NCBI GenBank assembly: GCA_039029195.1
Contig: JBCCGR010000023.1
Location: forward strand, 1-64,000
DNA: 64,000 nucleotides
Direction of reading: 5' to 3'
Origin: JBCCGR01 sp039029195
GTDB lineage: Bacteria; Pseudomonadota; Alphaproteobacteria; Rhizobiales; Rhizobiaceae
Part shown: positions 1 to 8,841 of the stretch, one piece after another
How the letters are laid out: every line of letters starts with the position of its first letter
How positions within the stretch are numbered: the first letter of the stretch is position 1
Notes under the pieces: generated by a model
Database searches by the model: none
What the model was told of the DNA's origin: nothing
What the model saw: only the letters and a program-made list of their open reading frames with translations
Program-made: the position numbers and the translations under genes

Positions 1-339
1 CCACAGGCGGGCCAGTTCGTCCCGGTTCTTGCCGCAACCACCGATTCTCAGCCGGGAAGAGCGGTCATCTGCTGGAATATAAAAGTAGCCGCTACCATAG
101 GCATCACAGATGCGAATATATTCAACCTGTGTGGGTTCCACCGTGTCGTAAGGCTCTTCAAACTCCGTTCCAGAGTATTCGTCTGGTGGCGTAATGTTCG
201 CTCGCGCTTCTTCCAGCTCGCGTTTGCCAATGAAATACACATCGTCAGCGAGTGCGGCGGGTGCCGCAATGGCGCAAAACGACAACGCCAAAACAAGATC
301 GCGCAGCGGATTGCGCAATGACGCCAAACAATAGGTCAT
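1..339 (-). CDS. Porin_2-like outer membrane protein, N-terminal part (runs off the window)
   Basis: The reading frame is open from an ATG at 339 to the left edge (113 codons), so the C-terminus lies outside the window. A GGGGAGGGG Shine-Dalgarno sits directly upstream of the ATG. The product begins with a signal peptide (hydrophobic stretch around residues 14-30, cleavage near AALA-DD). Residues about 71-84 read YIRICDAYGSGYFY, which resembles the IRVCDAYGAGFFYIP block near the N-terminus of rhizobial Porin_2 proteins. By family it would form a trimeric outer-membrane beta-barrel for small solutes. The usual ETCLRIGGYVR continuation is altered here (SSRLRIGGCGK), so it may be a divergent porin-like protein. 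The barrel itself is not visible. Confidence 0.6.
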   Translation of the reverse strand, partial: MTYCLASLRNPLRDLVLALSFCAIAAPAALADDVYFIGKRELEEARANITPPDEYSGTEFEEPYDTVEPTQVEYIRICDAYGSGYFYIPADDRSSRLRIGGCGKNRDELARLW

Positions 340-583
340 TCCCCTCCCCTTACACCTATGACCCTACCTCAGAGCAGGCTAAAGCCGACGATGGGGCTTC
401 GCAAGGCGTCCGCACACTCAGCGCGATAGTGTTGCATATTCGCGTCAGGCACGCCTTCAGCGTGCAGAACCACGCGAACAACACGACCACGTCTGGTCTC
501 AGTGCGGCAAAGCAATCGATGGCCAGAGCCGCGCAATGGCGCTAAACTTGCGCCACGAACAATCCGCCAAACACCGAGGACCT

Positions 584-2383
584 ATGCCCACCGTAAAACC
601 CTGGAGCGAAGTTGCACCCCGTCTTGTAGACGTTGCCATGGGGCGCTCGACCGCTGATCACGTGGTACGCGGCGGCAAATGGGTGAACGTCCATTCCGGT
701 GAGATAATTGCGGGCACGGATGTGGCAATTGCCGCCGGTCGCATTGCCTATGTGGGGCCCGATGCGTCCCACACGATTAGCGAAGACACGCGGATTACTG
801 AAGCCGAGGGGCGGTATCTGGTCCCTGGTCTTTGTGACGCGCACATGCATGTGGAATCCGGCATGGTGACGGTGACCGAATTTGCCCGCGCCGTCATTCC
901 TCATGGCACAACTTCGATGTTCATCGACCCGCACGAAATCGGCAATGTGCTTGGGCTTGAAGGTGTGCGGCTGATGCATGACGAGGCGATGGCTGCGCCC
1001 ATCAACATTTTTGTGCAGATGCCGAGCTGCGTTCCCTCCGCGCCGGGACTGGAAAACTCCGGATCATCGATTGGGCCGCAGGATGTGGCCGAGGCTATGC
1101 AATGGCCAAACATCATCGGTCTTGGCGAAATGATGAATTTTCCAGGCGTCGCGGCGGGTGATGCCAACATGCTCGGCGAAATCGCTGCAACCCAGATGGC
1201 CAACAAAACAGTTGGCGGTCACTACGCCTCCCCTGATCTCGGCAAGGCATTTCACGGCTATGTGGCAGGTGGACCGGCGGATGATCACGAAGGCACGCGG
1301 GCCGAAGACGCTATCGCACGGGTGCGACAGGGCATGCGCGCCATGCTGCGCCTTGGTTCTGCCTGGTATGATGTGGCAAGTCAGATCAAGGCGGTGACTG
1401 AACAGGGTCTGGACCCACGCAACTTTATCCTTTGCACCGACGACAGCCATTCCGGCACGCTGGTGAATGACGGTCACATGAACCGGGTGGTGCGCCATGC
1501 CATCGCGCAAGGCTTGAAACCTGTCACGGCCATTCAGATGGCAACGCTCAACACCGCTCAACATTTTGGACTTGAACGCGATCTGGGTTCCATCACGCCG
1601 GGTCGGCGGGGCGATATAATCCTGACCTCGGATCTCGCCGCACTGCCAATTGAAATGGTGATTGCTGGCGGTGAGATCATTGCGGAAAACGGGACGATGG
1701 CCATAGACCTTCCCACATACGCCTACCCGGATGTCGCCAAGAACACTGTTCATCTGGGCAAAGAACTAAGCTCTTCAGACTTCGACATCGCCGCACCCGC
1801 CGGTGCGAACAGCGTAACCGCCAAGGTGATTGGTGTGGTGGAAAATCAGGCGCCAACCAAAGCACTGACAGCAAAGCTGAACGTGGCATCAGGATTGGTG
1901 CAGATGGACCGGTCAAACGATGTCTGCCAGATCGCGTTGGTTGAACGCCACAGAGCAACGGGCACGGTTGCCAACGGCTTTGTTTCCGGTTTCGGATACA
2001 ATACCGATATGGCCATGGCCTCAACGGTTGCCCATGACAGCCATCACATGATTGTCGTTGGCACCAACAAGGACGACATGGCAAAGGCCGCCAACCGTTT
2101 GGGTGAAGTGGGCGGCGGCATTGTGGTCTATTCAAAGGGCGAAGAACTGGCGCTCGTGGAGCTGCCCATTGCGGGCCTGATGTCAGACGAGCGCTCCGAC
2201 ATTGTGGCAGCAAAGGCCGACAAAATGGTTGAAGCCATGGCGCAGTGTGGATGTGATCTCAACAATGCCTACATGCAGCACTCGCTGCTGGCGCTCGTGG
2301 TCATCCCGGAACTGCGTATCTCCGATCTCGGCCTGGTGGATGTCACCCGGTTTGAACTGACTGATCTTTTTGAAAAAGCGTGA
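584..2383 (+). CDS. ade: Adenine deaminase
   Basis: A 599-residue amidohydrolase, the normal length for the Ade/AdeC family, which hydrolyses adenine to hypoxanthine and ammonia in purine salvage (cytoplasmic). Visible landmarks are the metal-binding CDAHMHVESG motif near residue 85, the FIDPHEIGNV block, TDDSH for the later metal ligand, and the C-terminal half with DSHHMIVVGTN and YMQHSLLALVVIPELRISD. The frame extends upstream to 536, but the ATG at 584 is preceded by CGAGGA and matches the family start. The gene stands alone, divergent from the porin-like gene; no purine regulator or transporter is adjacent. The family assignment is secure; substrate specificity is inferred from the family. 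Confidence 0.95.
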   Translation: MPTVKPWSEVAPRLVDVAMGRSTADHVVRGGKWVNVHSGEIIAGTDVAIAAGRIAYVGPDASHTISEDTRITEAEGRYLVPGLCDAHMHVESGMVTVTEFARAVIPHGTTSMFIDPHEIGNVLGLEGVRLMHDEAMAAPINIFVQMPSCVPSAPGLENSGSSIGPQDVAEAMQWPNIIGLGEMMNFPGVAAGDANMLGEIAATQMANKTVGGHYASPDLGKAFHGYVAGGPADDHEGTRAEDAIARVRQGMRAMLRLGSAWYDVASQIKAVTEQGLDPRNFILCTDDSHSGTLVNDGHMNRVVRHAIAQGLKPVTAIQMATLNTAQHFGLERDLGSITPGRRGDIILTSDLAALPIEMVIAGGEIIAENGTMAIDLPTYAYPDVAKNTVHLGKELSSSDFDIAAPAGANSVTAKVIGVVENQAPTKALTAKLNVASGLVQMDRSNDVCQIALVERHRATGTVANGFVSGFGYNTDMAMASTVAHDSHHMIVVGTNKDDMAKAANRLGEVGGGIVVYSKGEELALVELPIAGLMSDERSDIVAAKADKMVEAMAQCGCDLNNAYMQHSLLALVVIPELRISDLGLVDVTRFELTDLFEKA

Positions 2384-2462
2384 ATTCACAGCTTTTGTTG
2401 GTCAATTCTTCATAAAACGGTCACTTCAACCCTTCAAAAACGTGCAGAAACAGGCCGTTTCC

Positions 2463-2491
2463 TTGACTTCGGTCCCACAATTGCCTACTGC
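2463..2491 (+). promoter_or_regulatory. Possible sigma70-type promoter for the helicase at 2588
   Basis: TTGACT and TACTGC separated by 17 bp, in the 204-bp gap between ade and the RNA helicase. The -10 is poor; this is pattern matching only. Confidence 0.22.
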
Positions 2492-2587
2492 GCACGCGAC
2501 GGGGACGCCAAAAGCGCCCAATGCGGCACCAAACTGCCACTTCGGCACATGATTATTTGCCACTGAAACGAAAAGAACTTCCGATTG

Positions 2588-3988
2588 ATGAAATTTGATG
2601 AGCTGGGTCTGAGCCCTAAAGTGCTGTCTGCCGTGGAAGCGGCCGGATACGAAACGCCGACTCCAATTCAGGCACAGGCTATTCCCCACGTTCTTGAAAG
2701 ACGCGATGTTTTGGGCATTGCGCAGACCGGTACAGGCAAAACCGCTTCGTTCGTTTTGCCGATGCTCACCATGCTGGAAAAAGGGCGCGCCCGTGCCCGT
2801 ATGCCACGCACGCTGATCCTGGAACCGACCCGCGAACTGGCGGCACAGGTTGAGGAAAACTTCAACAAATATGGCATCAACCACAAGCTGAATGTGGCGC
2901 TGCTGATTGGTGGCGTTTCCTTCGAAGATCAGCTTCGCAAGCTCGATCGTGGTGCCGATGTGCTGATCGCAACGCCCGGACGCCTGCTTGATCTGTTTGA
3001 TCGTGGTCGCCTGCTTTTGACTGGCGTTGAAATTCTCATCATCGACGAAGCCGACCGCATGCTCGATATGGGCTTCATTCCCGACATTGAACGCATTGTG
3101 AAAATGGTGCCGTTTACCCGGCAGACCCTGTTTTTCTCGGCAACAATGCCGCCTGAAATCGAAAAGCTGGCTGATCAGTTCCTGCAAAATCCGGTACAGG
3201 TGGCCGTCGCCGCCGCATCAACCACCGCTTCGACTGTCACCCAAAAACTGGTTTCGGCACCGAAGAAGGATTTCGACAAGCGTCAGGTTCTGCGGGATCT
3301 GATTGACGATGCGACCGAACTGAAAAACGCGATCATCTTTTGCAATCGCAAACGCGATGTCGCCACGCTTTATCGCTCGCTGCAACGTCACGGCTACCCC
3401 GCCGGTGCGCTACATGGCGACATGGACCAGCGGTCTCGTATGGAGATGCTGGCCAACTTCCGCGAAGGGGAAGTGAAGCTTCTGGTGGCAAGCGATGTCG
3501 CCGCCCGTGGCCTCGACATTCCTGATGTGAGCCACGTGTTCAACTACGACATTCCAATTCATGCGGAAGACTATGTGCACCGTATTGGTCGCACGGGCCG
3601 CGCCGGACGCGAAGGTGCAGCCTTCACGCTGGTGACCAAAGCCGACGGTAAATATCTCGACGCCATCGAGAAGCTGACCGATCAGAAGATCGAGTGGCAG
3701 GGCGAGCAGGTTTCCGAGGCTGCGGAAGAAGAGCCCACGGAGCGCAAGCGCGGTCGCAAGAAAAAATCGGCAGAAGACGATGATAGTGCCCGCAAACCGA
3801 GACGTGCAAAGGCGGGCAAATCCTCAAAGTCTGACGATACGGGCGAAGAGGAAAACACGCGCCCTCCCCGTTCTGAGAAAAAAGGCGGCAAGATCATTGG
3901 CATGGGTGATCATGTTCCAGCCTTCATGCTGCGCCCGGCAATCATTCCGAAGCGCGGTGCGGCCAAGCAGCCCGAGCTTGTCGACTGA
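2588..3988 (+). CDS. DEAD-box ATP-dependent RNA helicase, RhlE type
   Basis: A 466-residue superfamily 2 helicase that remodels RNA duplexes with ATP (ribosome assembly, mRNA turnover, cold response). All core motifs are intact: Q motif PTPIQ near 31, motif I AQTGTGKT near 52, PTRELA, TPGRL, DEAD as IDEADRMLDMGF, SAT, and the domain 2 motifs VASDVAARGLDIPDVSHV and HRIGRTGRAG. After residue about 375 comes a charged Lys/Arg/Glu-rich tail of about 60 residues, ending in a hydrophobic segment around PAFMLRP. A TTG lies one codon upstream, but the ATG gives the family-typical MKFDELGLS start. Its paralogue lies at 12441. Confidence 0.93.
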   Translation: MKFDELGLSPKVLSAVEAAGYETPTPIQAQAIPHVLERRDVLGIAQTGTGKTASFVLPMLTMLEKGRARARMPRTLILEPTRELAAQVEENFNKYGINHKLNVALLIGGVSFEDQLRKLDRGADVLIATPGRLLDLFDRGRLLLTGVEILIIDEADRMLDMGFIPDIERIVKMVPFTRQTLFFSATMPPEIEKLADQFLQNPVQVAVAAASTTASTVTQKLVSAPKKDFDKRQVLRDLIDDATELKNAIIFCNRKRDVATLYRSLQRHGYPAGALHGDMDQRSRMEMLANFREGEVKLLVASDVAARGLDIPDVSHVFNYDIPIHAEDYVHRIGRTGRAGREGAAFTLVTKADGKYLDAIEKLTDQKIEWQGEQVSEAAEEEPTERKRGRKKKSAEDDDSARKPRRAKAGKSSKSDDTGEEENTRPPRSEKKGGKIIGMGDHVPAFMLRPAIIPKRGAAKQPELVD

Positions 3989-4003
3989 TTAAAGGGCCAA
4001 CGG

Positions 4004-4891
4004 CTACTTCAGCGCACCGCTAAGTTCTTGAACCAATGAGGGCCCAGCGCCCGTGGGCCTCAACCGAAGCTGCCGGACTGGCAACACGCTTCCATTGTTT
4101 TGCACCCGAAAACCGCCGTTGCGCTCAGCCAGCCAGCGGGCGCTTAGCAGTACGAACATGGCACCGAAAAGAAGCCCCGCGATCACATCCGACGGGTAAT
4201 GCGCGCCAACCGACACTCGACTGGCGCCCCCCAGAATACCCATCACCGCAAAAAGCGGCCAAAGCCGAGGAAACCGCAAAATCCCGACCATGGCCAAGGC
4301 GCCGTAGGTGGTTGAATGGCCAGATGGGAAGCTCGCAAAATCCCCCTGAATTGCACCGAAATTGAAGTGGTGCGGGCCAAGTTCATCGAGCCACTTTGGT
4401 CTGGCGCGGCCAATCGTATTTTTAATCAGGCTGGCAGAGACACCGCTTCCGGCGATCGACCAGATCAGAAACATCAGATCAAAGCAAAGTGCGCTGAACC
4501 ACAATTGCGCACGAGTGGAGAGCCGCCGCCAGTCAGCCAGGAAGAGAATCGCCAGCGCGAGGAACGCGAGCGAGAGGATCCAACCGGTTTTGCCGAAATC
4601 AGTGATCGTCCCGAAGAAGGCGCTTACGTTTGCCGGTTGCTGGCGCACCAGATGAACCAGTGACGCGTCGAAGACAACAAACAACACGCCAATTGAAATG
4701 AGGATCGCCGCAAGTGCGCCGGTGAATGGTATTGTCCAGATGGAGGGAATGGCCATCCGGCTGCCGCGCAGCCGTTTCATCCGAAGCGTCACTGCGCTTC
4801 TTGCGTTACGCATCGCGTCAGAGCGCCTTGCACCCCAGCCGTTCTGCTTAGCTACGGGTAGCGAGTTATTGTGGTGCGCGCTAGTCGTCAC
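4004..4891 (-). CDS. PAP2-family membrane phosphatase
   Basis: A 295-residue integral membrane protein with about six hydrophobic segments after a basic cytoplasmic N-terminus. The three phosphatase signatures are all visible: KNTIGRARP (KX6RP), FPSGHS (PSGH), and SRVSVGAHYPSD (SRX5HX3D). The family dephosphorylates lipid phosphates such as phosphatidic acid or undecaprenyl diphosphate, or lipid A. The open frame begins with GTG at 4891, preceded by AGGGAA; in-frame ATGs at 4813, 4783 and 4756 would shorten only the non-conserved basic leader. It is convergent with the helicase, 15 bp apart. The exact lipid substrate cannot be read from the sequence. Confidence 0.88.
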   Translation of the reverse strand: MTTSAHHNNSLPVAKQNGWGARRSDAMRNARSAVTLRMKRLRGSRMAIPSIWTIPFTGALAAILISIGVLFVVFDASLVHLVRQQPANVSAFFGTITDFGKTGWILSLAFLALAILFLADWRRLSTRAQLWFSALCFDLMFLIWSIAGSGVSASLIKNTIGRARPKWLDELGPHHFNFGAIQGDFASFPSGHSTTYGALAMVGILRFPRLWPLFAVMGILGGASRVSVGAHYPSDVIAGLLFGAMFVLLSARWLAERNGGFRVQNNGSVLPVRQLRLRPTGAGPSLVQELSGALK

Positions 4892-4959
4892 GCTCGACGT
4901 TCCCTGAGATCAAGATTCTCATTTTCCTGATAACCTGTTGAAGTTATTCAATAAGCCGA

Positions 4960-5036
4960 TGGCGACCCCTGCAGGATTCGAACCTGCGACATCCAGCTTA
5001 GAAGGCTGGCGCTCTATCCAACTGAGCTAAGGGGCC
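4960..5036 (-). tRNA. tRNA-Arg (anticodon TCT)
   Basis: On the minus strand a full 77-nt cloverleaf can be folded: 7-bp acceptor starting GGCCCCT, D-loop AGCTCAGTTGGATAGAGC, anticodon arm CCAGCCTTCTAAGCTGG with anticodon TCT, T-loop GGTTCGAATCC, and an encoded 3' CCA. It reads AGA codons. Confidence 0.97.
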
Positions 5037-5054
5037 AGTTTCAGCTTCATCGCT

Positions 5055-5360
5055 CTAATGGGTCCACGGCATGACGCGATTGTAGGCGAAATTTTCCGAG
5101 TAGGACATCGCCCGACGACGCGTCATTTTCGGCTCGATCACCCGGTAGGCAATGTCATTGCGGGTGGCGTAGTCCACCGCTTCCTCACGCGTCTCAAATT
5201 TTAGCTTCACCTGCGCATTCATATCTGCGCTCGAAGTATAACCCATCAAAGGTTCCACGCGGCGAGGCTCGGCCGGATCAAATTCAAGCAGCCATTTTCC
5301 GGTCTTGGCCTTACCGGATTGCATGGCGGTTTTCGCCGGCTGATAGATTTTTGCGCTCAT
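5055..5360 (-). CDS. ETC complex I subunit, NDUFS4-like
   Basis: A 101-residue protein of the family related to mitochondrial NDUFS4 (18 kDa accessory subunit of NADH:ubiquinone oxidoreductase). Conserved features seen are the N-terminal AKIYQPAKTAMQSG, the WLLEFDP core, LKFETREEAVDYATRN and the C-terminal SENFAYNRVMPWTH. It is an accessory subunit at the inner-membrane-associated peripheral arm, probably assisting stability or assembly of the complex. The ATG at 5360 has GGGAATG upstream. It lies alone between tRNA-Arg and tRNA-Pro, away from the nuo operon. Confidence 0.93.
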   Translation of the reverse strand: MSAKIYQPAKTAMQSGKAKTGKWLLEFDPAEPRRVEPLMGYTSSADMNAQVKLKFETREEAVDYATRNDIAYRVIEPKMTRRRAMSYSENFAYNRVMPWTH

Positions 5361-5604
5361 TGTGCATTCCCAAAAACAGTTACATCCTGTTTATAAGAAA
5401 TCGCCCGTCAGTCCACGTTTTTTTGGTGGGCTTGCACTACCACTTTGTTTGAGGGTTTCACGCCCAAACGCCTCACAACGCTGGTGTGCTGGTGGCGCAA
5501 TGTCGAGGAAATCTGACCGGTCTGGGCGATTGTCGGTAATTTCTTGAAATTGCCTCTTGCTTATCGACCGTAAAGACCATAGTGGAACAGCCGCTTGAAG
5601 CCGT

Positions 5605-5681
5605 CGGGGCATGGCGCAGTCTGGTAGCGCACCTGGTTTGGGACCAGGGGGTCGCAAGTTCGAATCTTGCTGCCCCGACCA
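5605..5681 (+). tRNA. tRNA-Pro (anticodon TGG)
   Basis: A 77-nt cloverleaf with acceptor CGGGGCA/TGCCCCG, anticodon arm CCTGGTTTGGGACCAGG (anticodon TGG), T-loop AGTTCGAATCT, and encoded 3' ACCA. Confidence 0.97.
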
Positions 5682-5716
5682 TTCAAGATTGATCCGGGAC
5701 AACCCAAGTTCCGATA

Positions 5717-6226
5717 TCACTCCCCTCCGAACAATGGATGGTGCATTGACAGCCCCGGCTTCAGCCCGGTCTTTGCCGCTTCGCCTGCGTTGATTTCCAG
5801 CACATAACGCACCGGCTGGCCCGACGAGATGATGTCGGTCGAGTGGGGAACCGTGTTGTTTGCAATGCGGATAATGGTGCCGTTCCGATCGATGAAGATC
5901 ATGTCCAGTGGAATGAAGGTGTTCTTCATCCACATCATCACCATCATGTCGCGGTGGAAATCAAACAACATGCCGGTCATTTCCGGCATGGATTTGCGGT
6001 TCATCAGCCCAACTTGACGGGTCTTGTCGTCCGCAGCCAATTCGATTGCCCAATGATGCTCGCCACTGTCCGTTGTCGCCGAAATGCGTGTTGCTTCACC
6101 AGCACTCGCACCTGATTGAGTCGCCGTCATCCAAAACAGTCCAAAAGCAATCAGAACCACTTTCAGAACGTTTTGCAGTACAAATCGGGGAAGCCGACGC
6201 GGTGTCAGAATTGGCGAACGATGCAT
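5717..6226 (-). CDS. DUF192 family exported protein
   Basis: A 169-residue protein with an N-terminal hydrophobic signal or anchor segment (about residues 13-42) followed by a DUF192 domain. Signatures seen: RQVGLMNRKSMPEMTGMLF, MWMKNTFIPLDMIFID and YVLEINAGEAAKTGLKPG. The biochemical role of DUF192 is not established; the protein is most likely periplasmic. The frame is open up to 6289, but the ATG at 6226 gives a more normal signal peptide. It follows the cold-shock gene by about 125 bp on the same strand, a pairing recalled from many alphaproteobacteria. Confidence 0.85.
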   Translation of the reverse strand: MHRSPILTPRRLPRFVLQNVLKVVLIAFGLFWMTATQSGASAGEATRISATTDSGEHHWAIELAADDKTRQVGLMNRKSMPEMTGMLFDFHRDMMVMMWMKNTFIPLDMIFIDRNGTIIRIANNTVPHSTDIISSGQPVRYVLEINAGEAAKTGLKPGLSMHHPLFGGE

Positions 6227-6353
6227 GATGTGGCCTGAACAAAGAGAATTTTGCGCCGACAATAGCGCAAAAAACATCTCATCGCGCACACGAAAATGCG
6301 AGCGAAGCGGTCTGTCGTTTGATTGATGTCAAAAAGTTCCCGTCTACAATCGC

Positions 6354-6932
6354 CTAGTGCGAAACCGGCATCCCGCCGCCGCCGTCGGGATGGATTTCAG
6401 CCACCATCAGTCCCTTGTCGCCATCACCATAGCGGATCATGACAAACTGGCCAGGGCGCAACTCGGTGAGCCCATAGCGCCGCAAGGTCTCCATATGCAC
6501 GAAAATATCCTCGTCCGCGCCAACACTGGTTAAAAAACCGTAGCCTTTGGTGCGGTTGAACCATTTCACCTCGGCCCGCACCAGATCGCTGGATGCTTCC
6601 ACAGTCGAATGTGTCCGAGCCGGGCCAAGCTGGGAAGGATGGATGGCGGTGGAATCATCCATCGAAAGAATGCGGAAAGCCTGCAGACCACGAGGACGTT
6701 CCACCACCTCACACACCACACGAGCCCCCTCGTATGCGGTCTGATATCCGTCCTGACGCAGACAGGTCACGTGCAAAAGCACGTCCGGCATATCTTCGTC
6801 CGGAACAATGAACCCAAATCCCTTTGAAACATCGAACCATTTGATCGCACCGGCGACCTCAAACACATCGACGGCGGACTCGCCATCAATCTCCGTCCCA
6901 GACTCGCGATTCGGATCGAGCTTACTGCTCAT
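6354..6932 (-). CDS. Protein with two cold-shock domains
   Basis: A 192-residue protein with two CSD nucleic-acid-binding domains: the first around residues 28-95 (GAIKWFDVSKGFGFIVPD...VLLHVTCL), the second around 118-182 (AEVKWFNRTKGYGFLT...DIFVHMETL). The RNP1-like KGFGFI and KGYGFL and the RNP2-like VLLHV and IFVHM patches are visible. By family it binds single-stranded RNA or DNA, acting as an RNA chaperone or transcription antiterminator. Tandem-CSD proteins are typical of alphaproteobacteria. The frame extends upstream to 6980, but the ATG at 6932 has AGGGGG nine bases ahead. The C-terminus ends in a short Gly-rich tail. Confidence 0.93.
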   Translation of the reverse strand: MSSKLDPNRESGTEIDGESAVDVFEVAGAIKWFDVSKGFGFIVPDEDMPDVLLHVTCLRQDGYQTAYEGARVVCEVVERPRGLQAFRILSMDDSTAIHPSQLGPARTHSTVEASSDLVRAEVKWFNRTKGYGFLTSVGADEDIFVHMETLRRYGLTELRPGQFVMIRYGDGDKGLMVAEIHPDGGGGMPVSH

Positions 6933-7209
6933 TGTCCGACCCCCTGCGTGTTCGATTTCCCCAACTTGATTCGTAAGCATCAGAATGCCTTGCAGCCAAA
7001 GCGCTCGGCAAGCCCTTTTCGGTCAAAAAGCCGAATTGAAGGAGATATCTTTATGCCGATCGACAGGATTGGGGAAAACTCTTCGCCAAAACAGACGCGG
7101 TAGAAAACTAAAGATCCCCGCAACCGAAGTTTGCAGGGCTTGCCCGCCAATCAAGCTTTTATGTGCGCCTGCCGCCTGCCGCCGGCCGTGCGTCGTCGAG
7201 GTCGGAACT

Positions 7210-7968
7210 TCAGGACGGCTCCAGGTCGACAATTGCCTGAGCCATCTCGTTGCCAATTGATCCGCGCAGCACCAGATCGGCATAATCATCAAGTGGTGTG
7301 GGATCGCGGTTCACAATGATGAGCGGCGTGCCGTTCTGCTTGGCAATAATCGGCAGGCTGGCGGCTGGCTGAACCACCAGCGATGATCCCAGAACCACAA
7401 ACAGATCGCAGTCCAAACAGGCTGCGTGTGCGTCTATCATCTTGTCCTTGGGCATGGGTTGTCCGAACGAGATGACGGCAGATTTGATCAATCCACCGCA
7501 GGCATCACAACGCGGCGCAGTGCCGGTTCTGGCAATCAGGTCCTTCATATCATCGAGCGCAAATCCGGTCTCGCAGTCCAGACACTTGGCTGTCGTGCCG
7601 TTGCCGTGCAGTTCGATGATGAGATCGTCGGAGACCCCCGATCGATGGTGCAAACCGTCTATGTTCTGGGTGATAAGCGCCCTCACCTTTCCGCGCTCTG
7701 CGAGTTCCGCGATTGCCAGATGACCGTCATTAGGCTGCGCCGCATCAAATTCCTTTTGAAAATGAAACCGCCGCCGCCAATCCTCGAGACGGACCTCCTC
7801 GTCAGCCATAAAGTCTGAAAACTCGATGGGCGTTATTTTCGACCAGATGCCTCCAGGACTGCGAAAATCGGCAATGCCGGATTCAGTAGACACACCGGCA
7901 CCGGTGAAGAAGATGATTTTGTTGGCATCGGCGATGTGATGTGCCAGATTTCGCTTCTCCAATTTCAT
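7210..7968 (-). CDS. cobB: SIR2-family NAD-dependent protein deacylase
   Basis: A 252-residue sirtuin that removes acyl groups from protein lysines, consuming NAD+ and yielding nicotinamide and O-acyl-ADP-ribose. Seen in order: NAD-binding GAGVSTESGIADFRSPGG, QNIDGLH, catalytic His in IELHGNG, a zinc site CLDC...CDAC, SFGQPMP, GSSL and the C-terminal IVNRDPT. The frame is open to 8019, but the ATG at 7968 has AAGGGAAAGGGA ahead and fits the family start. It is divergent from gloA. The absence of the Ala-Tyr-Arg pattern of class III sirtuins suggests a deacetylase, though that is an inference. Confidence 0.92.
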   Translation of the reverse strand: MKLEKRNLAHHIADANKIIFFTGAGVSTESGIADFRSPGGIWSKITPIEFSDFMADEEVRLEDWRRRFHFQKEFDAAQPNDGHLAIAELAERGKVRALITQNIDGLHHRSGVSDDLIIELHGNGTTAKCLDCETGFALDDMKDLIARTGTAPRCDACGGLIKSAVISFGQPMPKDKMIDAHAACLDCDLFVVLGSSLVVQPAASLPIIAKQNGTPLIIVNRDPTPLDDYADLVLRGSIGNEMAQAIVDLEPS

Positions 7969-8049
7969 TCCCTTTCCCTTGTCCGGAGAAGCCGCGTCGA
8001 GAGCCGCCTCTCCGGTCATGCACAGGCCGCATCAAAAGGACAATCAGCC

Positions 8050-8490
8050 GTGAGATATCTTCATACCATGGTCCGCGTCACCGATCTGGAAGAGTCGCTG
8101 GATTTTTATTGCAACAAGATGGGCATGATCGAGCTGCGTCGCCACGAAAGCGAAGGCGGTCGATTCACATTGGTGTTTCTGGCAGGCCCTGAAGACAAGG
8201 AAGCCGGTGAAGCCAACAAGGCCCCGCTGCTGGAACTCACCTACAACTGGGATCCGGAGGAATATACCGGTGGTCGCAATTTTGGCCATCTGGCCTATGA
8301 AGTGGACGACATTTACGCCACCTGCCAGAAGCTGATGGATGCAGGTGTGACCATCAACCGTCCGCCACGCGACGGCCACATGGCGTTCGTTCGTTCACCG
8401 GACAATATTTCCTTTGAACTGCTGCAAAAGGACGGGTCGTTGGAGCCCGCCGAACCATGGGCTTCCATGGGCAATACCGGCGAGTGGTAA
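8050..8490 (+). CDS. gloA: Lactoylglutathione lyase (glyoxalase I)
   Basis: A 146-residue VOC-fold protein. The four metal ligands of glyoxalase I can be placed: His in YLHTMVRV, Glu in LLELTYN, His in FGHLAYE, and Glu in SFELLQK. It converts the methylglyoxal-glutathione hemithioacetal to S-lactoylglutathione in the cytoplasm. The start is a GTG at 8050 with AAAGGA nine bases upstream; the longer open frame to 7936 overlaps the sirtuin gene and is not conserved in character. The next 351 bp to the M15 peptidase gene hold no gene I can support. Confidence 0.92.
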   Translation: MRYLHTMVRVTDLEESLDFYCNKMGMIELRRHESEGGRFTLVFLAGPEDKEAGEANKAPLLELTYNWDPEEYTGGRNFGHLAYEVDDIYATCQKLMDAGVTINRPPRDGHMAFVRSPDNISFELLQKDGSLEPAEPWASMGNTGEW

Positions 8491-8841
8491 GTCAGATCTC
8501 AGCAGCAGAATCCGACGCTGGACTTTGGCGCGTTGCGACAATTTGGTGAAATGGGGCAACCGCCTTTATTCGGTCGTAATTTGTTCATAGTTGCCAACAT
8601 AGGTCTGAGCCGTGTTCGATTTCGTGCGCGCAGACCTTTTGGGGCAATGATGAATTCTGATCGTGCCGGGTTGGCGATCCCGTGTTTTGCATGGCAAAAC
8701 CTAGACGTATTGCTGATTCGCAGGACGAATCCAAAGGAATATGTATCGCGACGGTAGCACCATATTGTCGAGGCAGACTGGATAATCGACAATGCAACAG
8801 CACAGTGCAAAGCCGGATGCGAATTTGGGGTGGTTTAGGGT

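Noticed and set aside
252..545. A 97-codon plus-strand frame overlapping the porin-like start and the ade upstream region
   Set aside because: Overlaps a gene with a signal peptide and ribosome site on the other strand; no recognisable product.
2426..3187. A 253-codon minus-strand frame opposite the first helicase
   Set aside because: Covers conserved helicase motifs on the other strand and lacks family character.
8491..8841. 351-bp gap between gloA and the M15 lipoprotein, searched for a small gene or RNA
   Set aside because: Short frames on both strands lack ribosome sites and family features; no tRNA-like or strong hairpin structure seen. Probably promoter region only.
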